From an uncultured Bacteroidales bacterium (GTDB lineage: Bacteria > Bacteroidota > Bacteroidia > Bacteroidales > Paludibacteraceae), in contig CAMFEN010000049.1 of assembly GCA_945949375.1 (NCBI GenBank), positions 1-7,323 of the forward strand: DNA of 7,323 bases. Reading direction: 5' to 3'. The position numbers were made by a program, and so were the translations under genes. A model generated the notes under the pieces. The model worked only from the letters and a program-made list of their open reading frames with translations. It was not told the DNA's origin and searched no databases. Position 1 is the stretch's first letter. The number at the start of each line of letters is the position of its first letter. Shown piece after piece: positions 5,586 to 7,323 of the stretch.

Positions 5586-6703
5586 ATGCTTGAAGATTTG
5601 TTACGGTTCTTCCAAGAGATGGGATTTATGAATATGGATTGGCGTCAGCTGGTGATGCTATTCGTATCGTTCTTCCTACTCTTCTTGGCGATTAAGAAGC
5701 AGTATGAACCACTGCTATTGCTCCCTATTGCGTTCGGAATGTTGCTCACGAACTTGCCCGGTGCAGAGATGTACCACCCGGATTTGTGGACACGTTTCCT
5801 TGATGCGAACGACCCCGCTTACCATAGTTACGGCGCTATCTTGAAAGAAGCAGGCTTATTGGATGTGCTCTATATCGGTGTGAAGACGGGTGTATACCCA
5901 TGCTTGATATTCATCGGTGTAGGTGCGATGACCGATTTTGGTCCGCTGATTGCCAACCCGAAATCGCTCATCCTCGGTGCCGCTGCACAGATTGGTATCT
6001 TCATCACTTTCCTCTGCGCATCGGCGTTCTTCACCCCTGCAGAGGCAGGTTCTATCGGTATCATCGGCGGTGCAGATGGTCCTACGAGTATCTTCTTGAC
6101 CTCAAAACTGGCTCCGCACTTGCTGGGTCCTATCGCCATTGCAGCATACTCGTACATGGCATTGGTGCCTGTGATTCAGCCGCCTATTATGCGTGCACTG
6201 ACCACTGAGAAAGAGCGCAAAATCAAGATGAAACAACTCCGCTCGGTGAGCAAGACCGAGAAGATTGTCTTCCCTGTGATTATCACTGCCGTAGTGGCAT
6301 TGGTATTGCCCGATGCAGCACCGCTGATTGGCTGTTTGATGCTGGGTAACCTGATGAAAGAGTGTGGTGTAGTGGATCGCTTGAGCAAGACGGCACAAAA
6401 CGAGTTGATGAACATCGTGGTTATCTTCCTTGGTCTTTCGGTAGGCGCAACTGCTACGGGTGCTACTTTCCTAAATGTGAAGACACTGCTTATCCTCGCC
6501 ATGGGTATCATCGCCTTTGGAATGGGTAGCGCGGGTTTTCTGCCGGTGTGAGTGCCGTGCCAATGGCAGCCCGCGTGAGCCAAGCAGAAGGTCAGAAAGC
6601 CGACCCGAGCAACTTCCTCCTCATGCACGCCATGGGACCGAATGTAGCTGGTGTCATTGGCTCTGCTGTAGCTGCCGGAGTACTGCTCACAATGCTTGGA
6701 TAA
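5586..6703 (+). pseudogene. Sodium-translocating decarboxylase beta subunit (OadB family), frame broken near the 3' end
   Basis: ATG 5586 opens a polytopic membrane protein that would catalyse decarboxylation of carboxybiotin coupled to Na+ export. The first frame runs to TGA 6549-6551 (321 residues). It includes IGVGAMTDFGPLIANP, the key IIGGADGPTSIFLTSKLAP segment (Asp164, equivalent to Asp203 of Klebsiella OadB) and FLGLSVGATATGATF. The conserved C-terminus, SAGVSAVPMAARVSQAEGQ ... HAMGPNVAGVIGSAVAAGVLLTMLG, continues in a different frame from 6539 to TAA 6701-6703. Comparison with the remembered Klebsiella sequence suggests that about 20 residues (about 58 bases) between GSAG and SAGV are missing. 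That segment normally contains Asn373 and Gly377 of the sodium site; the equivalents of Ser382 and Arg389 survive in the shifted frame. The gene is either truly inactivated or mis-assembled; an adapter artefact lies 400 bases away. The rest of the operon is intact, which favours assembly error. Confidence 0.88.
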
Positions 6704-6719
6704 AAAGATTAACTATTAT

Positions 6720-6764
6720 ATAAGAGAGACCGCTTAACATGATTTATTAAGCGGTCTCTCTTAT
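6720..6764. terminator. Bidirectional rho-independent terminator
   Basis: A perfect 18-base-pair stem, 6720-6737 with 6747-6764, encloses a 9-base loop (CATGATTTA). The core arm reads GAGAGACCGCTTAA and its complement. The + strand continues TTATTATTAT, and the other side is also AT-rich. It lies 16 bases after the oadB stop and 5 bases beyond the stop of the opposing transporter gene, so it would serve both convergent transcripts. Confidence 0.92.
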
Positions 6765-6769
6765 TATTA

Positions 6770-7323
6770 TCACCTCTCCCTTGGCGGAAGCATCTGTCGG
6801 TGGCGTGTGGTGGTCTGCAAGAGGTAGAGGACAGCAACACCAATGCCGACCTTATAAGCTCCCTGCGGGTCGTCTGCCCCGAAGAAGAGGTGGGCGCATG
6901 GCGTTACCAGCAGTGGGGAAAGAGATCGGAAGAGCGTCGTGTAGGGAAAGGCATGACCGTAGTGGTAGACTCTTTGCCGCCTTTGATACTCGCAATGGTG
7001 TTCAGGTAGGGCACCCCCAAGCCCGTGGCGACACCTATCAGCACGCAGCCCGCAACAAGGGCTGTTACGTTGCTGGCGAACGCCAAGCACATCATACCCG
7101 CCAGCAGGCATGCGGGTGCTACGTACTTCATGCTCCTCGGCAGCCATGCCATCAACTTGCCAAAGTCGAGACCCCCGAGGGCGGCTATCAAATCAAGACC
7201 CACCATGAGAAGCGTGGTCATCTGCTGCGACAGCCCCATGGAGAGTCCTGTTATGGCGAAATGCGTGGGGAAAATGAAGAAGATAAGCATGAGCAAGAGC
7301 ATACCCGCTACAGAGGGGTGGAA
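6770..7323 (-). CDS. MFS transporter, C-terminal part, interrupted by adapter sequence
   Basis: Reading leftward from the right edge, the frame encodes FHPSVAGMLLLMLIFFIFPTH and continues through several hydrophobic helices. Landmarks are GLDFGKLMAWLPRSMKYVAP, a typical MFS loop, then GCVLIGVATGLGVPYLNTIA and KGGKESTTTVM. Native coding stops at about 6951, where an Illumina adapter match occupies 6923-6950. The protein resumes in another frame at 6922 with LSPLLVTPCAHLFFGADDPQGAYKVGIGVAVLYLLQTT and ends ... MLPPRER at the stop 6770-6772. The N-terminal half lies beyond 7323. The two halves clearly belong to one protein, since both fit the last helices of a major facilitator transporter. A few native residues (perhaps about ten) appear to be missing at the join. 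Substrate unknown. The frame break should be treated as an artefact, not as a natural pseudogene. Confidence 0.82.
6923..6950 (+). other. Illumina adapter sequence embedded in the contig (artefact)
   Basis: The 28 bases begin AGATCGGAAGAGC, the common TruSeq core, and continue CGTCGTGTAGGGAAAG, the read-2-side adapter read-through, with no mismatch to the adapter as I know it. Translations give the well-known contaminant peptides TRRSSDL, YTTLFRS and SEERRVGK in three frames. It lies exactly where the transporter frame breaks. Not biological. Confidence 0.97.

Noticed and set aside
6800..7009. Short + strand frame at the right end
   Set aside because: Its translation contains SEERRVGK, which is adapter-derived, and it lies opposite the MFS gene.

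Overview
The window looks like chromosomal DNA from an anaerobic member of the Bacteroidales, probably a contig from a metagenome or short-read draft assembly. The evidence is the gene content (an S9 peptidase, PrsW and HolA, followed by a Bacteroidales-style methylmalonyl-CoA decarboxylase cluster), a Bacteroides-type promoter (TTTG, 20 bases, TAACTTTG), starts preceded by A-rich rather than Shine-Dalgarno sequence, and AT-rich intergenic spacers in otherwise moderately GC-rich DNA. Genus cannot be fixed by eye.

Region 1 (1-2196, + strand) holds the C-terminal end of an S9-family serine peptidase, a PrsW-type intramembrane protease and holA (DNA polymerase III delta subunit). These genes overlap end to start and are probably co-transcribed and translationally coupled. 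Region 2 (2197-2296) is a leader with a clear Bacteroidetes promoter.

Region 3 (2297-6703, + strand) is a sodium-pumping methylmalonyl-CoA decarboxylase operon: methylmalonyl-CoA epimerase, carboxyltransferase alpha subunit (mmdA), the small membrane anchor (OadG family), a biotin carrier protein, and the membrane beta subunit (OadB family). Together they act in the succinate-to-propionate branch: the epimerase interconverts the (R) and (S) forms of methylmalonyl-CoA, MmdA moves the carboxyl group to biotin on the carrier, and the beta subunit releases CO2 while exporting Na+. The methylmalonyl-CoA mutase needed upstream is not in the window. Three spacers of the operon consist of short AATT-core repeats.

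Region 4 (6704-6769) is a bidirectional hairpin terminator between convergent genes. Region 5 (6770-7323, - strand) is the C-terminal part of an MFS transporter, interrupted by a 28-base exact match to an Illumina adapter.

The most notable biological feature is the biotin carrier, which has two complete biotinyl domains in tandem, each with its own ESMKMEN biotinylation site, instead of the usual one. The most important cautions concern data quality: the adapter insertion at 6923-6950, and a frame-breaking deletion of about 58 bases in the beta-subunit gene near 6537. The deletion removes a conserved sodium-site segment and may be an assembly error in the same contig.
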